54,916 nt of DNA from contig CALRHL010000004.1 of assembly GCA_943359455.1 (NCBI GenBank), positions 1 through 54,916 on the forward strand, in the 5' to 3' direction. The translations under genes were made by a program, and so were the position numbers. The first letter of the stretch is position 1. The number at the start of each line of letters is the position of its first letter. This DNA is from Candidatus Uhrbacteria bacterium RIFOXYB12_FULL_58_10. Lineage in GTDB: Bacteria; Patescibacteriota; Patescibacteriia; UBA9934; GWF2-40-263. Below are positions 7,767-18,100 of this stretch, piece after piece. A model generated the notes under the pieces. That model had not been told where the DNA came from and searched no databases. It saw nothing but the letters and a program-made list of their open reading frames with translations.

Positions 7767-10391
7767 ATGGACAAATCTACTTCTCCACCTGAAGGTGTAT
7801 CGACGGGGACCGTATCGGAAAAAAAACTACAGGCTCGAAAGCGGATTGAGACGGGAGACGTCATTGCTGGCGTCGCGGCGATTGCAGGAGCGATCCATGT
7901 TCGTGTGAACGTTCCGGAAAAACCACCCGAGCTTGAACAACAAAAACTGACTCCAAATACCGAACATCCTGACTGGCGCTATACGGCGGTTGGAAACATC
8001 GTTCAAGAAACGATGTTTCAGGATGAAACGCACACAGGTGGAATTCAGAATAATTTTGTTGACCTGTTTGAAACGGTGTTCACATCGACAGAAGGCACCT
8101 ACTATTATTTCGATACAAAAGGAACGGTTCTTCTCACAACACACCAACCAGAAGCACTTCGACTGCTCAAAGAATCCGTTATAAAAGCGCGTAAGGACAA
8201 AAAGAATCCTGATACACTTATCGCTGAGCTCAAAAAACAAACTCAAGCGTGGCACAATGAAAATCGCAAGAAAATTTCTGATGTCGCGGTTGTTCCTGTT
8301 GACTACGCCATTGCAGGATATCCGTTTATTACATCCCCGACTCTTCCGGGTGTTGAAATCGAAGGTGAAAAAACGTCCCTTCTTCAAGTCGTGATGGAAC
8401 GACTCAAGGAAAAAACAAAAAGTCTGAAAGAAGGTCCTCGTTATTTTCAAGGAGAAGAACGATCTATCTATAACGGCATTGTCGAAATAGCAAAAGCATA
8501 CGATATGCCACGCGCGATTGTTCTTGGGGTTGCTGCCAATGAAAGCGGATATGATCGAGACGCGATTTCTAAAGCAGATGCCCGTGGTGTTTTTCAGTTT
8601 ACAAAGGGTGGATTTAATGACGCAAAAGAATATCTTCAAAATCACCCAGAACTTGGAATGACCGTCCGTTCAGGATCCATTGGCACATTCGAAGATTCGT
8701 GGAAAAATCGCTTTGTGAGCGCGGAATTGTTTTGTGTATACTTCCGCGTGATTCAAAAACGCATTCGTCCGGACGTCGAAAAACTTGAAAGACGTTTATC
8801 AAAAATCGATTCAAGTTATCAGACAGGTGTCCTTCTCGATATCGCGACGATCAACGCTTACAACGCAGGAGCTAATCGTATTTCTGATTGCATCAATCGA
8901 TTCCTTTCTCTTTCAGATACGCAAATCCAGTCCCACATCGGCAAACCTCCCTATGGAGTCGACACGTGGCTTGCCGTAACGGGACTTTCGTTTGGACTCA
9001 CTGACAAAAACAAAGCCACCCTCGTTGGCCCAGACGTTTTCCTGTACCCACAAAAAGTTCTTGCTATGGGCGCTCTCATCATGGAAGAAAACAACTATCT
9101 GTCCGTTCATGAGCGTGAACGTGATGATGCGGTTACAATGATCCCAGATCCGCAAACACGACGTGGTCTCTGGCAAGGACTAATGATCGGAAGTGGAATC
9201 ACTGCGCTGGCAGCTGGATTATTTACGGGTGCGCGCACTCTAAAAGACACCCATGCAGAAAACCCAAACTACTCGACACGCCGAGATTTTTTAAGAACCA
9301 CGGCCGCAACAATCGGTATTGCATCACCAATTGTTCGTGCAGGAAAGAAGTGGTTCGAAGAACGAAAGGTATCTCCTCTTCCTGACATTGAAGTTCAGCC
9401 AATGCACCATGAATTATTTAAAGAAGTCATGATTGATGCGAAATTTGCTCTCGATGAACTATTAAAAAAACTAAAGCAAAATGCAGAAGATGGAAAAACA
9501 GGATGGACGGCCGACGAGCTTGATCAAATTTATCAGTATCTCGTCCCAGAAAACCGAAAATTACTTGCAAAACGATTTGAAGCAATGTTCGGAAAAGATC
9601 TTGTAAAACGTTTTGCCGAATCCGAGCGTCTTAAATACGAAAAACGTATTCCTGTATACAACGAAGCGATTCCTCTCCAACGTTCCTACATTGAACAAGA
9701 AAAAAACTTGGGGAATTTGATGACGCTCACACAAGATGACCCATCGCTTCCTTACTTCTGCGAGCAAGTTGGTAAACCGACTGGAGTAGGCAATGATCCA
9801 GACGCGATGTACACTCGCAAAGAATTTTTGCCTGTCCTCGGAACACTCATTGAGCTCGTAAATTATCAAATCGATGCATTCAATGTAGACCCGTCGTCCT
9901 ACGGAATTTTGAATGCGACCTTCCCTACCCTCCCGCATATTCGTGCGGTAAAAATTTCTGGGGCGTTACGATTTGTCGAAGGAACGATGGAGATGTTTGA
10001 AAAAGGACAAGGAGGTCGCACAACCACCGGAACCACTCCACATTGGCTTGGATACACCTTAGACATCGCTTCGTTTGCAACAGATGGAAGTCACATGGTT
10101 CGCCTCGATGAAGATTTGCTCGAAGAAAAAGGCGGAACGGTGAAAGTAAAACGAGGGGATAAATTACCAAGCCAAGGATTTGGAAAACGCACACGTGAAC
10201 TGTATTCCACCATGATCGGACGAGCGCTGTTTGCCATGCGCGAGCCTCTTATGAAACAGCAAAGAATAGAAATTCAACCGCTATGGGAAGGATACGGCAA
10301 AGATGAAAAAGGAAGGAAAATTTCTGGAACAAGCAAGGTTTGGGATGGTGGCCAACTCAACTGGCACATTGCCATGGAAGTACAGGAATAA
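7767..10391 (+). CDS. cell-wall hydrolase: lytic transglycosylase plus DUF5715/M15-like peptidase
   Basis: An 874-aa protein. Residues about 225-370 form a lytic-transglycosylase (SLT) domain: the catalytic Glu sits in AANESGYD (about 258), followed by ADARGVFQ and NAYNAGA. Residues about 465-520 hold a hydrophobic segment and then STRRDFLRTTAATIGIA, a twin-arginine-like motif with a second hydrophobic stretch. The C-terminal part (about 670-870) has HWLGYTLDI and LNWHIAME, resembling the H..G.A.DI and WH.. metal ligands of M15/DUF5715 peptidases. It would cut both glycan and peptide of the wall. The internal Tat-like motif suggests that two proteins, or two separately exported halves, were fused. 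No N-terminal signal peptide is evident, so how the first half reaches the wall is unclear. Confidence 0.82.
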   Translation: MDKSTSPPEGVSTGTVSEKKLQARKRIETGDVIAGVAAIAGAIHVRVNVPEKPPELEQQKLTPNTEHPDWRYTAVGNIVQETMFQDETHTGGIQNNFVDLFETVFTSTEGTYYYFDTKGTVLLTTHQPEALRLLKESVIKARKDKKNPDTLIAELKKQTQAWHNENRKKISDVAVVPVDYAIAGYPFITSPTLPGVEIEGEKTSLLQVVMERLKEKTKSLKEGPRYFQGEERSIYNGIVEIAKAYDMPRAIVLGVAANESGYDRDAISKADARGVFQFTKGGFNDAKEYLQNHPELGMTVRSGSIGTFEDSWKNRFVSAELFCVYFRVIQKRIRPDVEKLERRLSKIDSSYQTGVLLDIATINAYNAGANRISDCINRFLSLSDTQIQSHIGKPPYGVDTWLAVTGLSFGLTDKNKATLVGPDVFLYPQKVLAMGALIMEENNYLSVHERERDDAVTMIPDPQTRRGLWQGLMIGSGITALAAGLFTGARTLKDTHAENPNYSTRRDFLRTTAATIGIASPIVRAGKKWFEERKVSPLPDIEVQPMHHELFKEVMIDAKFALDELLKKLKQNAEDGKTGWTADELDQIYQYLVPENRKLLAKRFEAMFGKDLVKRFAESERLKYEKRIPVYNEAIPLQRSYIEQEKNLGNLMTLTQDDPSLPYFCEQVGKPTGVGNDPDAMYTRKEFLPVLGTLIELVNYQIDAFNVDPSSYGILNATFPTLPHIRAVKISGALRFVEGTMEMFEKGQGGRTTTGTTPHWLGYTLDIASFATDGSHMVRLDEDLLEEKGGTVKVKRGDKLPSQGFGKRTRELYSTMIGRALFAMREPLMKQQRIEIQPLWEGYGKDEKGRKISGTSKVWDGGQLNWHIAMEVQE

Positions 10392-10397
10392 AGCTGT

Positions 10398-11624
10398 TCA
10401 CGAATATTGCATCGCCTCTTGTAACCGTCCAAGCGCGACCACAAACGCGGCGCGTCGCAAGTCGGTCTTCAATGTTTGTGCTGTCTCAAAAATTTCCAAC
10501 GCTTCCCTTTCCATAATTTCCTTCAATTTCCCAAAGACTTGTTCCTCAGTCCAATGCTCTCCTTTCAAATTCTGTTCCCATTCAAACGTCGAGACCGTGA
10601 CACCGCCAGCATTGAAGAGAATATCTGGGATGACAGAAATTCCACGAGCAAACAGCGCATCATCTGCTTCTGGAGTCGTCGGCCCGTTTGCAAGTTCCAT
10701 AACTGATTTCGCTCGGATTGAACCAACATTGTCGGCGCGAATCTGATTTTCCAGTGCCGCAGGAATCAAAATATCGCATTCAAGTGCGAGCAACTCGTCA
10801 TTTGTGATCGTCCGAGTTCCTGACATCCCAACAACCGACCCAGTCGCTTTCTTGTGTGCCGTTACCGCATCAATATCAAGTGTGGTATCTGATACAATCG
10901 CGCCTTTTGAGTCTGAAACGGCGATCACACGGTGTCCTGCCTTCGTCCATAAGTCTGCCGCATGATCCCCTGCATTTCCAAAACCCTGAACGACCACACG
11001 ACAGGAAATTGGCAACCCAAGCTGTTCACGCAATGCATCAAACACGTAGAACCCACCTTGTGCCGTCGCGGTTCCGCGCCCTTCTGATCCGCCTTGTCCA
11101 AGCGGCTTGCCAGTAATCACCGCGCCAGACGTATCGCCCGTAATTTTCCCAAACTCATCCGCCATCCATGCCATAATTTCTGGTGTCGTGTTCACATCCG
11201 GTGCTGGCACATCTTTGCGTGGACCAAGGACATCTGCCAAAGCACGCATCCATCCGCGCGACAACCGCTCAAGCTCGCCTTTCGACAACATTTTCGGATC
11301 CACAGTCACCCCACCCTTCCCTCCCCCCATAGGAATTCCAACAACCGAACATTTCATCGTCATCCAAAGGGCAAGAGCTTTCACCTCATGAATATCCGTT
11401 TGTAAATGAAAACGAATTCCACCTTTGTATGGGCCACGCGCATTGTTGTGTTCAACTCGATACCCTTCAAATACACAAAGCGATCCGTCGTCCATGGTCA
11501 CAGGAATCGAAATGTGAATTTCACGATTAGGATGCTTCAGTCGCTCGATAAGATCTGCCGGAAATGGTTTAACAGCGTTCGCTCGTGCGAGTTGATTGAG
11601 AGCGTTGTCAAAAGGGTTATTCAT
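10398..11624 (-). CDS. gdhA: glutamate dehydrogenase (Glu/Leu/Phe/Val dehydrogenase family)
   Basis: A 408-aa NAD(P)-dependent enzyme interconverting glutamate with 2-oxoglutarate and ammonia. The substrate-binding region GPYKGGIRFH, MTMKCSVVGIPMGGGKGG with the catalytic Lys, APDVNT, and the dinucleotide motif VVQGFGNAG are intact. The ATG at 11624 (MNNPFDNAL) is preferred over the frame's first start, which would add 19 residues without homology. A MITE lies 45 bp upstream of the start, so the native promoter is either very short or rebuilt by the insertion. It converges on the cell-wall hydrolase with 6 bp between stops. This is one of the few amino-acid metabolism genes in the window. Confidence 0.93.
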   Translation of the reverse strand: MNNPFDNALNQLARANAVKPFPADLIERLKHPNREIHISIPVTMDDGSLCVFEGYRVEHNNARGPYKGGIRFHLQTDIHEVKALALWMTMKCSVVGIPMGGGKGGVTVDPKMLSKGELERLSRGWMRALADVLGPRKDVPAPDVNTTPEIMAWMADEFGKITGDTSGAVITGKPLGQGGSEGRGTATAQGGFYVFDALREQLGLPISCRVVVQGFGNAGDHAADLWTKAGHRVIAVSDSKGAIVSDTTLDIDAVTAHKKATGSVVGMSGTRTITNDELLALECDILIPAALENQIRADNVGSIRAKSVMELANGPTTPEADDALFARGISVIPDILFNAGGVTVSTFEWEQNLKGEHWTEEQVFGKLKEIMEREALEIFETAQTLKTDLRRAAFVVALGRLQEAMQYS

Positions 11625-11668
11625 ATGCGTGACAGTTTGGCACAAGCTCGCAAGATTCGCAAACGATA

Positions 11669-11829
11669 GGAACCTCTGCAAAAGTCATGTGCGAGGTCAA
11701 ATCGAGACAGATTCGCACGACACGCATGAACGATTTCGAGGTGATATGCAGATATCATTGAGGAATCGTGAATGCGTGTGGTGCGAATATGGCCGATTTG
11801 AAGCCGTGCATGACTTTTGCAGAGGTTCC
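11669..11829. mobile_element. MITE with 21-bp perfect terminal inverted repeats and GATA target duplication
   Basis: The ends GGAACCTCTGCAAAAGTCAT... (11669-11689) and its exact reverse complement (11809-11829) bound a 161-bp element that is an imperfect palindrome over almost its whole length, so its RNA would be one long hairpin. GATA flanks it directly on both sides (11665-11668 and 11830-11833), a 4-bp target-site duplication. It contains no gene and would need a transposase in trans. It sits between gdhA and the PP2C gene. Confidence 0.88.
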
Positions 11830-11844
11830 GATAAAAAACGTCCC

Positions 11845-12546
11845 CTAGCCCGTGGGCGTGGAGACGTCAAGAAAGAGAGCGGTTGCGTTTTCGATTTGAT
11901 GATCTTCGGTGAGCAACATTCGCAGAGCGTCGCGAGCTTGCTTCACGGTCGGTTGGCACAACGCGGTAGCAATGCGACGCGATGACCACAAGCGATCATC
12001 AAGCGAACGCCACACTTCGTCCGAAGCAAGCAACATGTATCGACTCGCAAGTGGCCAGGTGAGAACACGCACATCTGGTGTGCACAAAATGTGTTCAGCT
12101 TTGCGATCTCCAATCGATCGCGTAATACGACCTTTTGTTCCATGATGATCTGCGGTGATCTCTGTCAGACAATGCTGACTGATAAATGCGGCACGAGCGT
12201 CGCCAACATGGGCAACGACAATGCGATCTGGCGACAGGTCAACCATCACAAGTGTCGTTCCTCCATGACAGCGTCGTTTCACATCACGATCGATAATCTC
12301 AATCGCATGATGTAATGATTGAATCGGACATAGAGTGCTGTAGCCGTTCTCTTGGAGAAGCACGGGTAACCGACGTGCTACATATTCTGCGGCCCAGTCC
12401 CCATCCTGTCCGCCATGCCCATCAGCCACTATTCCAATTCTCGATCCTGGTAAAAGCCAATCATCGAGAACAAAATATCGATCCTCCTGAACATCACGAC
12501 ATCCTTTCAGTGAAAATCCAGCCCAACGATCAGATCCTGCCAGCAT
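11845..12546 (-). CDS. PP2C-family protein phosphatase
   Basis: A 233-aa Mg/Mn-dependent Ser/Thr phosphatase. The ordered motifs are RDVQEDRY, VADGHGGQDG, HGGTTLVMV, VAHVGDARA, ITRSIGD and LLASDEVW. The last metal-binding position, usually the Asp of a DN(I/A)T motif, reads IENAT, so Glu may replace Asp. It is small, close to the bare catalytic domain. A good Shine-Dalgarno (GGAGAGG) precedes the ATG. It is the third gene on the same strand after the AAA+ and VWA genes with a 62-bp gap, so it probably reverses phosphorylation in that system; no matching Ser/Thr kinase is visible in the window. Confidence 0.87.
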   Translation of the reverse strand: MLAGSDRWAGFSLKGCRDVQEDRYFVLDDWLLPGSRIGIVADGHGGQDGDWAAEYVARRLPVLLQENGYSTLCPIQSLHHAIEIIDRDVKRRCHGGTTLVMVDLSPDRIVVAHVGDARAAFISQHCLTEITADHHGTKGRITRSIGDRKAEHILCTPDVRVLTWPLASRYMLLASDEVWRSLDDRLWSSRRIATALCQPTVKQARDALRMLLTEDHQIENATALFLDVSTPTG

Positions 12547-12608
12547 GTAAAATCCTCTCCGCGTAATTCAAAACGCAAGCAAGATAATATCACAGATGCG
12601 TTCAATGA

Positions 12609-15143
12609 TCAACCCTTCATCTTTTTCGCCGCACGCCTATCGTGAAACTGATTTCTTAACCGACGAAACTTTGGAGAAGATAATTTTGCCATCAAAACAC
12701 CTGTTAATTTTTCAGGAAGTTCTCCGACACGTGAGGCGTCTACCACGGCGACATTATTTTCGGAATACACATCCGGCTGGGTTTCATCTGGGTACACTCC
12801 TTCATTATAGATATTTATAAATTCTCGTTCTCCTCCACGATTCGCAATCCCAATTCCGACAAAAAATATCTGATCACGAAATCGAGAAATTGACTGAAGG
12901 GTTCGTTCCGAACTACCAGGTTCGATAGATTCCATAATATTTGCCAGCATCTGTGGAGGCGCATCCTGATTTCCATGCAAATAGGATACCAACTTAGTCA
13001 TGCTTTCTGGATCATCAGCGCCTCCGTCTGTAATAAACAAAATAATTTTCACTCGTTCTTCTGATTTGTTAATAAGCCGCTGATCTTGGTAGGCGGCATG
13101 CAGGGCGGAAACTGCCGCAAGGGGATCATTATTATCACCCATTCTCATTTTTCGATACGCAGGAAACATTTCTACTGCAAAGCGCTCTTCTTCTTGTGTT
13201 CGATCAGTTTCTTCTCCGCTTGTATGTATCAACCCTTTTTCCCACCCATCATGATTCATTCTCGCAACATCATTGGAATATAAAATTCCAAGATATCGCA
13301 ATGGTGGACTTGCTTCAATTTCTGGTTCTCGAAAACCAAAACGACGCATACGTCGTGCAATTTCTGAATTAACACGAAGCGCAACACGAGCAAGCATAAC
13401 GTTTGCCGCTTTCGCCGCATTCTCACGATGACCACGCATTGAACCAGAATGGTCATTGACAACGATAATATCGACCCCCATGAAACGTTCGATTGTTTTT
13501 CGGGTCTCTCTTACTTCCGGAAATTTCTTTCCTTCTAACACCATTTGCCGGTACGCCTCCGCCTTTCGTGTTGTTGGAAGCCGACCCATTGGTTGGTCCC
13601 CAATAATGATACGTAATCGATCTTCCAAAAAACTATCAATCAGTTTATTTGTCATCTCATTCAGCGATTCCTCGTCAATCAACCTGATGGCATCAACATA
13701 TTCTTGATGATCCTCCCGCGAAATCGATGCTGGTCGTGGAATTTCTAGAGAGTTTACCCCGCGACTTCCGCTTCGACCGGGTCTACCTTCCGGACTATTT
13801 TCCTTATTATCTCCACCACCTTTACCTTCCCCTTCTCCCTTCCCCTTCCCCTCGCCCTTTCCTTCTCCCTTACCTTCCCCTTCTCCCTTCCCCTCGCCCT
13901 CCCCTTCTCCCTCCCCCTCTCCTTCCCCATCCTTATCCTCACCCGCATTATCCGGATGCCTCTCATCACTTCTATCAATCTCAATATCCTCATGCGTGGC
14001 ATGTCCTCCTTCACCCTTTCCAGAACCGGGATCACCTGCCTTGCCTTCCTCAATCAATCGTCGCAAAAGTTCTAACAATTTTTTTGCAATCTGTTGTATC
14101 GTTTCATCATCCCCAATCTTTTCCTCAGATCCATCCTCTGGACCAAGCTTCTTTTGCATCGCTTCACGAACTTGTTCCGCAACTTCTTTTGCAGAACCAC
14201 CTTCCGCCTCCAATTTATTCAATGTGTCTTCCAAATCTTGTTGTTGTGCGTCAACGAGTTGAAAAAAAACAGGAGCAACCACTTTGTTAAACTCGCGATG
14301 ACGAGAGATCGTCGACTTGCTTCCATTTCCACAAAAACGAGCTGTTTGAATCACGCGAATAAACTCCGCTTCTAAAACAGAATCTCCTAACATGTAAGGA
14401 TTCGGAACACGCTCTTCTTCCGGAATCTTCTCACGCTCATCACTTCCAAAATGGAACGCTTCATGTTTCAGCGCTGACATAAAATAATGAGGACGACGAA
14501 GCACCGCCAACACCTCACGCGCGGCGCGACGTTTATCTGCATCCGCATCTGGTCCAACAACTTGCGTCACACTTGCTTCATACGGATCTTCCAAAATAAC
14601 ACGAGGAAAATAATGATTGTATGCGGCAAAATATGCACCGACCGTTCCTGGGCGCTTTTCGAGATTATTTGCATCAAGCAACATGTCGAGTTTTGTATTC
14701 AAAAACTGCCCGACCACCCCTGCGTATTTCCGTTGACGATCCTCGTACACCTTTTCATCTTGAATTTCGACCGTACGCATCACCTCTTCTCCATGCCCAA
14801 ACTCATGCCAAAATAAAGCAAACATGGAAGCAGGAGGACCTTCCCAATACAGCGCGGGATCATACTCAATTTCTTCTTTGATGACTCGTTTCGTGTCTCT
14901 ATCAAAATACCGTTTATTACAAAATCGATTGCTTCCAAGCGGAGCCTCAGCAAACGAAATACGTCGAGGTGGATCACTGTGAGCCGCTTCTCTTTTAAAA
15001 AACCGTTCAAAATCTTTCAGTTGAACACGAAACGCTTCGTGTTGTTTGACACGTGTCTGTTCTTTTGCCAACCGCTCTTGTTCCTTTGCTAAGCGCTCTT
15101 TCTCCTCAGGTGGCAAATTTGATGATTGTGTCGGATCTGACAT
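12609..15143 (-). CDS. CobT-like VWA-domain protein with low-complexity linker
   Basis: An 844-aa protein. The C-terminal von Willebrand A domain has the MIDAS motif VVNDHSGSM (DxSxS, about residue 560) and a later ITDGGADDP segment. Before it lies a strongly charged linker (about residues 395-455) rich in alternating Gly-Glu and Gly-Lys. The N-terminal half carries two HExxH strings, HEFGH (about 114) and HEAFH (about 226), as in metallopeptidase-like VWA partners, though a zinc role is unproven. It starts 2 nt after the AAA+ gene stop, so the two are a coupled pair like MoxR-VWA or CobS-CobT, in which the ATPase remodels a target recognised by the VWA protein. The target is unknown. Confidence 0.85.
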   Translation of the reverse strand: MSDPTQSSNLPPEEKERLAKEQERLAKEQTRVKQHEAFRVQLKDFERFFKREAAHSDPPRRISFAEAPLGSNRFCNKRYFDRDTKRVIKEEIEYDPALYWEGPPASMFALFWHEFGHGEEVMRTVEIQDEKVYEDRQRKYAGVVGQFLNTKLDMLLDANNLEKRPGTVGAYFAAYNHYFPRVILEDPYEASVTQVVGPDADADKRRAAREVLAVLRRPHYFMSALKHEAFHFGSDEREKIPEEERVPNPYMLGDSVLEAEFIRVIQTARFCGNGSKSTISRHREFNKVVAPVFFQLVDAQQQDLEDTLNKLEAEGGSAKEVAEQVREAMQKKLGPEDGSEEKIGDDETIQQIAKKLLELLRRLIEEGKAGDPGSGKGEGGHATHEDIEIDRSDERHPDNAGEDKDGEGEGEGEGEGEGKGEGEGKGEGKGEGKGKGEGEGKGGGDNKENSPEGRPGRSGSRGVNSLEIPRPASISREDHQEYVDAIRLIDEESLNEMTNKLIDSFLEDRLRIIIGDQPMGRLPTTRKAEAYRQMVLEGKKFPEVRETRKTIERFMGVDIIVVNDHSGSMRGHRENAAKAANVMLARVALRVNSEIARRMRRFGFREPEIEASPPLRYLGILYSNDVARMNHDGWEKGLIHTSGEETDRTQEEERFAVEMFPAYRKMRMGDNNDPLAAVSALHAAYQDQRLINKSEERVKIILFITDGGADDPESMTKLVSYLHGNQDAPPQMLANIMESIEPGSSERTLQSISRFRDQIFFVGIGIANRGGEREFINIYNEGVYPDETQPDVYSENNVAVVDASRVGELPEKLTGVLMAKLSSPKFRRLRNQFHDRRAAKKMKG
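13800..13940. repeat. low-complexity Gly-Glu/Gly-Lys coding repeat
   Basis: Tandem hexanucleotide units of the form CCTTCC/CCCTCG encode the acidic-basic linker of the VWA protein. Units vary slightly and stay in frame. Length variation between strains is likely because such repeats slip. Confidence 0.75.
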
Positions 15144-15145
15144 AT

Positions 15146-18100
15146 CTACGGTTTAACCTCCTTCTCAGGCAGCGGACCAACAACAATTTTTGCTTTACAC
15201 TGACTTCCTTTATTTTCCATTTCTTCCACAAAAATTGTAAGATCTTTCTCTGAATTCTCACCAAGTCGATTTCCTGCTTTTCGAATATACACCGTCCCAC
15301 CAACCGCGCGATTGCACGCACGTTGCCCTGTTTTGTTCAAATGTAACGTTCCACCTTTCATGCCAAACCCAGCGCGATCCTCTGCCGTTTGTAAGACATA
15401 ACCTTCGCCACCTTCCATATTTTGAAAGGCTCTCGCTCCAACCCTATACGCAGTAAGCTCCCCACCATTCATCCGATTCCCAAAATGATTCCCGACTGAA
15501 TCCACCTGTAACTTTCCTCCGGACATTTCTCGCCCAACATAATTTCCAGCAATGCCGATAATTTTTACAAAACCTTTCTGCAAACGATACCCGAGAAGGT
15601 CCAACGATGGACTCGCGCTCAGATTAATCACGATTTCTTGTTTCATTGCATCTTCGTCTGACATATTTTCAAAATGAAGATACAGTAACCTTGAAATAAA
15701 CAACCCAACCATCTTTTGGTCTTCCCATGATCGAGACGGTAAAATCTCCGTTCTGATTCTATTTACATACACCTGCATATCTTCCGGCTCAACGATTCCT
15801 CCTGTCACAATACTTCGAAGAATCTGGGTGTCTGCTATAAGTAATTCTTCAGGGTCTGCTTTCACCTCTGCAGACTCCGCATCGCGCAAGGAAAACCATG
15901 TCTGTGTCAGCTCTCCCAACTGTTTCTGTACGTCCGGATCCCCTCCTTCTTCCTCGATGCGTTTTCTCCACGCTTTATCTTCTTCTGCAAGTATCATTCT
16001 ACTCGACTCAAATCGCAATTCTGAAAACAACGCTTTATTCCTGGCGCGTGGTTTCTCAGAAAGTTTTTTCCCAAAACGAAATGATGCTGGAAGTTCTGTT
16101 TGAGTGGAGCGTCCCACGCTTAAAATTTGTGCGGCATCTTGCACAGACACTCCCGTCAAACGACTCGCAATAAGATGTATGGGATATTCTTGTGTATCCA
16201 AGTCACCGAAAATACCAGATGTTGCAAACTGTTTAAAAATTTCCAAGCGTGCTTTTTTCATGTCATCTTGACGCCACGGACCAGCCATAACAACCTTCCA
16301 TGCTGCCTCAAGAAAATGTGTTGGAATTCCATTGCGATCAACAGAACGTGATTTTGTCGCTGAATTGACAACAAGCGCAATTATATTTTCAAGAGTCCGA
16401 ACGGAAATAGGAGAAACCATGTTTAAATCTCCCGGAGACAGATACATTTTTCGCAATTTTGGAAAAACATCCGAAAGCAACTTTTTCGCCATTTCATACT
16501 CCTCTTCTTTCAACAAGGATTGATGAGGGTCGTCAGGCATTGTACTCATGATTTCAAGCAATTTCATTTCGGTGTCGTACGACAAATAATCCACTTTTCG
16601 TTTTTCTGGAAAACGACTGATCACCGCCGGAGGAATATCCCCTCCACCCGCACGTTCGCTTTGAATATCTCCCCAGTTACTTGTCGCAACCACGCGTGCG
16701 TTTGGATGGATACGAAACTCCTCCGATCGTCCAGCCGGCCGAAATCCCTTTCCCGGACGACGCGTCAACAAATCGTACACTCCTTCCAAACCTTTTCCTG
16801 CCTTATCAACTTCATCAAGCACAATGATGGCACCTTCTTGCAACGCAAGTGATAATGGCTGATCCACCCATGCCGCAAGCGCTTCCTGTCGCGCTTTCAA
16901 AATACGCTTGTCGTCAGGTGCAACCGCACCGATTGCCGCAATACTACGAGCGAGATCAAACTTATACTTGTACCAACGGCGAAAATCTTCCGCTTTCTCC
17001 GCTGGTGTATCTCCAGAAAATTCCTCTAATATTCCTTCAGGAATATGAGCAAGCAGTTCGTCTCCTTTTTTATTTTCAATAGATCGCCAAAATACTTCCG
17101 CGTCCTTAAGTGTTTCTGCTCTCGGAAGTGGCAACTGGTGCATCCCAACAAGTGTTTCAAATGAAGATCCTTCATGAATAGAAATCACGCGACATGGTTG
17201 ATGATTTTCTCGTGCAATTTCACGTAACGATTCGGTTTTTCCCGTCCCTGGTGGTCCATACAAAAGAACGCGCGCCACTTTTCCTCCTGGTGCTAAAACG
17301 AGTTCCCGCAACGTATCCATGTCTGCTTTAATCTCCCCAACAGGAATAAACGTTTTTCCATGCACATGATAATCCTCCAAAAGACTCCCAACTTCTCGTT
17401 CTTGAATATATTCCGCGAGCTCACTATTGCGCGGATCACGAAGTTTTGTTTCGATATCAGATTGCATGTCTCGCTGGCGTTGCTGAAGAACGATTCGTTC
17501 TTGAGACAACGAATCTCCTGATCGTGTTGAACAAACTTCCAACAAAAACGACGAAATTTTTTCTGTTGCATTTTGACTATTTTCTTTATCAAATTCCAAA
17601 ATGTTAGATTCGAGGTACCGATCAACTAAACCATCGAAGTCTTCCTGAAGATGCGTACGCAGAAGTTGATCAATAGACTCTGGTGGACGTTTTGGATCTG
17701 TCGTAAACTGCATGTTCTCTGCGCGTATGACGAGCGCCGTCAATTCATTCAACAGCAATTCTTTTTTGTGCAATTGACTGATTTCAAACAGTTGTTGTTC
17801 ATACACGACAAATTTTCTTCTGGCATCTGCTCGGCGCATCAAAGAAAACAACGTCTCTGATGCAACTTGTTGTTCAGGGGTCGGTTTCTCTGTTTGAAAA
17901 GCAAGTCGTTTACGAACTTCAAAACTTACCCGATCACGCATTTCAAAAAAAGTTTTTGTGAGCTCTGCATGTTCGCGTCGAAGCGCTTCAAGCTGATTTG
18001 TTTTACCTCCTCCAAAAAGATCAGTGAGACCACGAACAGGACTGTTGGGCGCAGACTGAATCTGAACCGCACGTTCGATTGTTTTGATACGCTCAGAAAG

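Noticed and set aside
13800-13940. Assembly artefact in the Gly-Glu repeat of the VWA protein
   Set aside because: Units vary and the frame is kept through to the intact VWA domain.
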